A stretch of 62,936 nucleotides of DNA from an uncultured Lachnospiraceae bacterium (GTDB lineage Bacteria; Bacillota; Clostridia; Lachnospirales; Lachnospiraceae). The notes below the pieces were generated by a model. That model was not told the DNA's origin, ran no database searches, and worked only from the letters and a program-made list of their open reading frames with translations. Both the position numbers and the translations under genes were made by a program. Shown piece by piece: positions 60,888 to 62,936 of this stretch (positions are counted from its first letter, which is position 1; each line of letters starts with the position of its first letter). Location: NCBI GenBank assembly GCA_944384155.1, contig CALWSG010000051.1:1-62936 (forward strand). Direction: 5' to 3'.

Positions 60888-62642
60888 CTATATTTTCACT
60901 TTTGTGCTGGCTGCTTTTTTCGTATCCGATATGATGCTCCGCATTGAATTTTTTGTTATAAATTCAAAGTCTGTCCTGAATTTAAATGTGCGGTGAAGAG
61001 CGTCTGTCAGTTTTGTCCGTTTGTATGACGGAATATATCCGCTGTCCTTGCTCAACAGCGTCACATTCATTCCTCGCAGTGTTTCTAAGATCTGACTGCA
61101 TGTGAATCCCTCTCCAAGTTTCTTTTCGAGTAATCTGTATACTAACAGACTGATATAGCATGTCAGAAAATGTGCCTTGATGCGGTCATCCCTCTGCACA
61201 TAAACAGGTCTGGCTTCAAAATCAGATTTCATGATCCGAAAGTTTTCTTCGATTTCCCAGCGCCGTTGGTTGATCTTGATAATCTCCCAAGGATCATCCT
61301 CAAGGTTAGTCACGACAGCATAAAAACCATCATACATGGCTTCTTCCTTGATGCGTTCTTCGTCCAGACCATACACAGCTTTATCTGCAACCTCGCCATT
61401 TGATGTGACAGGGGTTTTCCGAATGAAACGTGAGGGGTCGTTCTGGTTTTTCCCGCGTCTGCATTTTCCGGGAGACTGTATCATCTTCAATGCACGTTCA
61501 ACCTGACGTCCCCGGATCTTCTGTTGGTAAGCTTTGTATTTAGGTGAATACGTTACGATGATCGTTTCATCCATATCTGCGGTCACAAGAGGGACTTCTT
61601 TGTAGTAGACCGTATTAAATATTTCAGGGTCTGTCTCATCAAGCGTCCTCAGATCAATCATCTTATTGGAACCGGAAGCCCTGAATTGAGCAGGGTTTAG
61701 GGCAAACTCACGATCTTCCTGTTTCATTTTCTTCAGTGAGTACGTGATCACATAGGAACGGTTGCCAAAGCTGTTTAAAAAACGATTTTTTACGCTGCCC
61801 AAGCCGGCATCGGAGCAGAAAATAAATTCGCTGCAATCAAAATCCCTGATCACCTTTGTTTCTAATGGTTTCAGGGTAAGCTGTTCGTTCTTATTACCGG
61901 GGAAAATATCAAAAGCAAGAGGGATACCGTCTGCATCCATAAAAAGCCCCATGGTAACGATCGGATTTGGTCTGTGTTCTTTGTTTTTGCCGTATTTCTT
62001 ATCCCCGCTCTCTTCTTCAATCTCGAAATAGTAATTCGTGCAATCGTAATACAGGATTTTTGAGTTGCGGTGATGTATGAAGTTAGAATTCCGATAAAGC
62101 TCTTCCTGAATGTAGTCCGACTCTTGTGCCATAACAGAAAGAGCACGATAAACATTCTGCAAAGAATACTTAGGTGGCTCCAAAAGAGAATGGCAGAATG
62201 AATAGCTGCTCATCTTGCTGGAAGGAGAAAGGATCCTTGCATAGATCAGGTCTGTGAAGATGGCATGGAAGTCGTAAGAGGATTTATGGCGGCTGCGTAT
62301 GTTCCTGCAGATGTTATCGAGGTGCAGTTCAGAACACAGATACTGCAAAAAAAGATACCCCACGTTAAATAAACGTCCTTCCTCCGGTGGGATGCGGGCT
62401 GTTTGAGAGAAAGTGACTGATATCTGCTCTCTGTGCTGATTATAGAGAGTGGTTTCCTTAGCGGCTTCGGCTCTAGCCCATTCCATCATTTTTTCCTCAT
62501 TGCCGGAGAACTGTGCCAGGAGATCATTATATTTCCCGAGCTTTTTATAAATTCGTGAAGAAGATTTTCCGTTCTCTTTTCTATAAGATTGATAGATATA
62601 AACATCTTTGTTGTTTTGACTGCCGGTGATATTTACATACAT
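60888..62642 (-). CDS. IS1634 family transposase, 584 aa
   Basis: DDE-type transposase. The N-terminus MYVNITGSQNNKDVYIYQSY begins as in this family. The catalytic core includes ILYYDCTNYYFEIEEESGDK (first Asp), IVTMGLFMDADGIPLAFDIF and FCSDAGLGSVKNRF (second Asp), and the C-terminal INQRRWEIEENFRIMKSDFE with Glu. The ATG at 62642 has GGAGG 8 nt upstream; an in-frame ATG 14 codons earlier has none. The frame is complete and appears functional. Confidence 0.92.
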   Translation of the reverse strand: MYVNITGSQNNKDVYIYQSYRKENGKSSSRIYKKLGKYNDLLAQFSGNEEKMMEWARAEAAKETTLYNQHREQISVTFSQTARIPPEEGRLFNVGYLFLQYLCSELHLDNICRNIRSRHKSSYDFHAIFTDLIYARILSPSSKMSSYSFCHSLLEPPKYSLQNVYRALSVMAQESDYIQEELYRNSNFIHHRNSKILYYDCTNYYFEIEEESGDKKYGKNKEHRPNPIVTMGLFMDADGIPLAFDIFPGNKNEQLTLKPLETKVIRDFDCSEFIFCSDAGLGSVKNRFLNSFGNRSYVITYSLKKMKQEDREFALNPAQFRASGSNKMIDLRTLDETDPEIFNTVYYKEVPLVTADMDETIIVTYSPKYKAYQQKIRGRQVERALKMIQSPGKCRRGKNQNDPSRFIRKTPVTSNGEVADKAVYGLDEERIKEEAMYDGFYAVVTNLEDDPWEIIKINQRRWEIEENFRIMKSDFEARPVYVQRDDRIKAHFLTCYISLLVYRLLEKKLGEGFTCSQILETLRGMNVTLLSKDSGYIPSYKRTKLTDALHRTFKFRTDFEFITKNSMRSIISDTKKAASTKVKI

Positions 62643-62664
62643 AAAAGTTTCCTCCTTTCTTTTT

Positions 62665-62673
62665 ATTATACCA
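62665..62673 (-). promoter_or_regulatory. Extended -10 promoter of the IS1634 transposase
   Basis: TGGTATAAT on the minus strand is a full extended -10 (TG-N-TATAAT), some 25 nt before the transposase start. No good -35 is found at 16-18 nt. Confidence 0.5.
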
Positions 62674-62833
62674 CACAAGCACAAACAAGTACAGATAAAA
62701 ACACAAAATTTGACAAAAAAATAAGCCTAAAATGGCTTAAATAAAGGATTCCTCAAGATATTTCTAAAATACAAGTGTCAAAGACCCGGGATACGCGACA
62801 TATTATTTACTAGTATAAAAGTTTTTAAATAAG

Positions 62834-62862
62834 TGGACTATATTCTTGCCGTGTAGTATAAT
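62834..62862 (+). promoter_or_regulatory. Promoter of the gene starting at 62894
   Basis: TGGACT (62834-62839) and TATAAT (62857-62862) are spaced by 17 nt, about 32 nt before the start codon. Confidence 0.55.
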
Positions 62863-62893
62863 GTTCTTATCAGATGTAAAGGAGTATTATTTT

Positions 62894-62936
62894 ATGGGCA
62901 AGAAAGCATCCACTATTACTTTAACTACAGACGACC
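62894..62936 (+). CDS. Start of a gene, probably an IS630-family transposase (cut by window end)
   Basis: AAAGGAG lies 9 nt before ATG, opening with MGKKASTITLTTDD before the window ends. This N-terminus resembles IS630-family transposases of Clostridia, but 14 residues cannot prove it. If right, two insertion elements lie back to back here. Confidence 0.4.
   Translation, partial: MGKKASTITLTTDD

Larger units (their letters stand above)
60802..62784 (-). mobile_element. Complete IS1634-family insertion sequence
   Basis: Terminal inverted repeats TCTTTGACACTT at 60802-60813 and, inverted, 62773-62784 (12 of 12 identical) bracket a single transposase gene. I see no clear target duplication; flanks are TAATCCCA on the left and CCCGGGAT on the right. 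Codon use in the transposase is richer in GC than in neighbouring genes, pointing to recent arrival. A hairpin inside the left end terminates the transposase transcript. Confidence 0.8.

Noticed and set aside
1..62936. tRNA, rRNA or riboswitch genes
   Set aside because: I looked for conserved tRNA TPsiC-like GGTTCGA sequence, rRNA blocks and common riboswitch cores and found none that I could support by eye.

Overview
The window looks like a chromosomal segment of a motile, low-GC, Gram-positive anaerobe of the class Clostridia, most likely family Lachnospiraceae. The reasons are the gene order dprA-topA-codY-flgB, a fused fla/che supercluster ending in sigD-(small genes)-rpsB-tsf (the same frame as in Bacillus subtilis, with trmFO, xerC/codV and clpQY missing between topA and codY), FliY instead of a short FliN, CheC/CheD chemotaxis, an unsplit sigK-type sigma factor and several small proteins typical of that family. 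Almost all housekeeping genes are on the minus strand, so the text below follows transcription from right to left.

Region 1 (1-about 4050) is accessory DNA: the start of an AAA ATPase with a perfect consensus promoter, small unknown proteins, an excisionase-type HTH gene, a zinc-ribbon protein with a CoiA-like N-terminus, and a protein with a ribbon-helix-helix-like N-terminus whose strong promoter carries a palindromic operator candidate. It abuts the tsf terminator, a plausible integration site.

Region 2 (4114-6139) holds tsf and rpsB with their own promoter. Region 3 (6193-40368) is the flagellar/chemotaxis supercluster. It is split into an early unit flgB-flgC-fliE-fliF-fliG-fliH-fliI-fliJ-motE-like-fliK-flgD-TIGR02530-flgE with a sigma-A-type promoter and a terminator, and a second unit motA-motB-fliL-fliM-fliY-cheY-fliO-fliP-fliQ-fliR-flhB-flhA-flhF-flhG-ycgR-cheB-cheA-cheW-cheC-cheD-sigD-fapA plus four small genes. 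Together these encode the basal body, export gate, C-ring, hook, stator, chemotaxis core and flagellar sigma factor. Filament, receptors, cheR and flbD are not present here.

Region 4 (40452-47053) has codY, topA, dprA, a ComM-like AAA protein, a J-domain coiled-coil protein and a small Cys-rich protein. Region 5 (47579-60659) has a HAD phosphatase, a sigK-type gene on the plus strand, a U32 peptidase/O-methyltransferase/MltG-like/YlbF group, RNase J, a DUF1292-ruvX-ireB group, mtaB, a plus-strand HPr-like gene without the phosphorylatable histidine, and thiI-iscS-rsmE-prmA. Region 6 (60802-end) is a complete IS1634-family insertion sequence followed by the start of another gene that looks like a second transposase.

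The observation I rate highest is a dispersed element of about 105 bp found twice, immediately before the start codons of fliJ (34085-34189) and of a small Cys-rich protein gene (47051-47158). Its RNA can form a hairpin whose 9-nt loop pairs with the sequence 3 nt upstream of the ribosome-binding site. The two copies differ in ways that mostly preserve that pairing, suggesting a pseudoknotted cis-acting RNA or a small mobile repeat that brings its own translation start.
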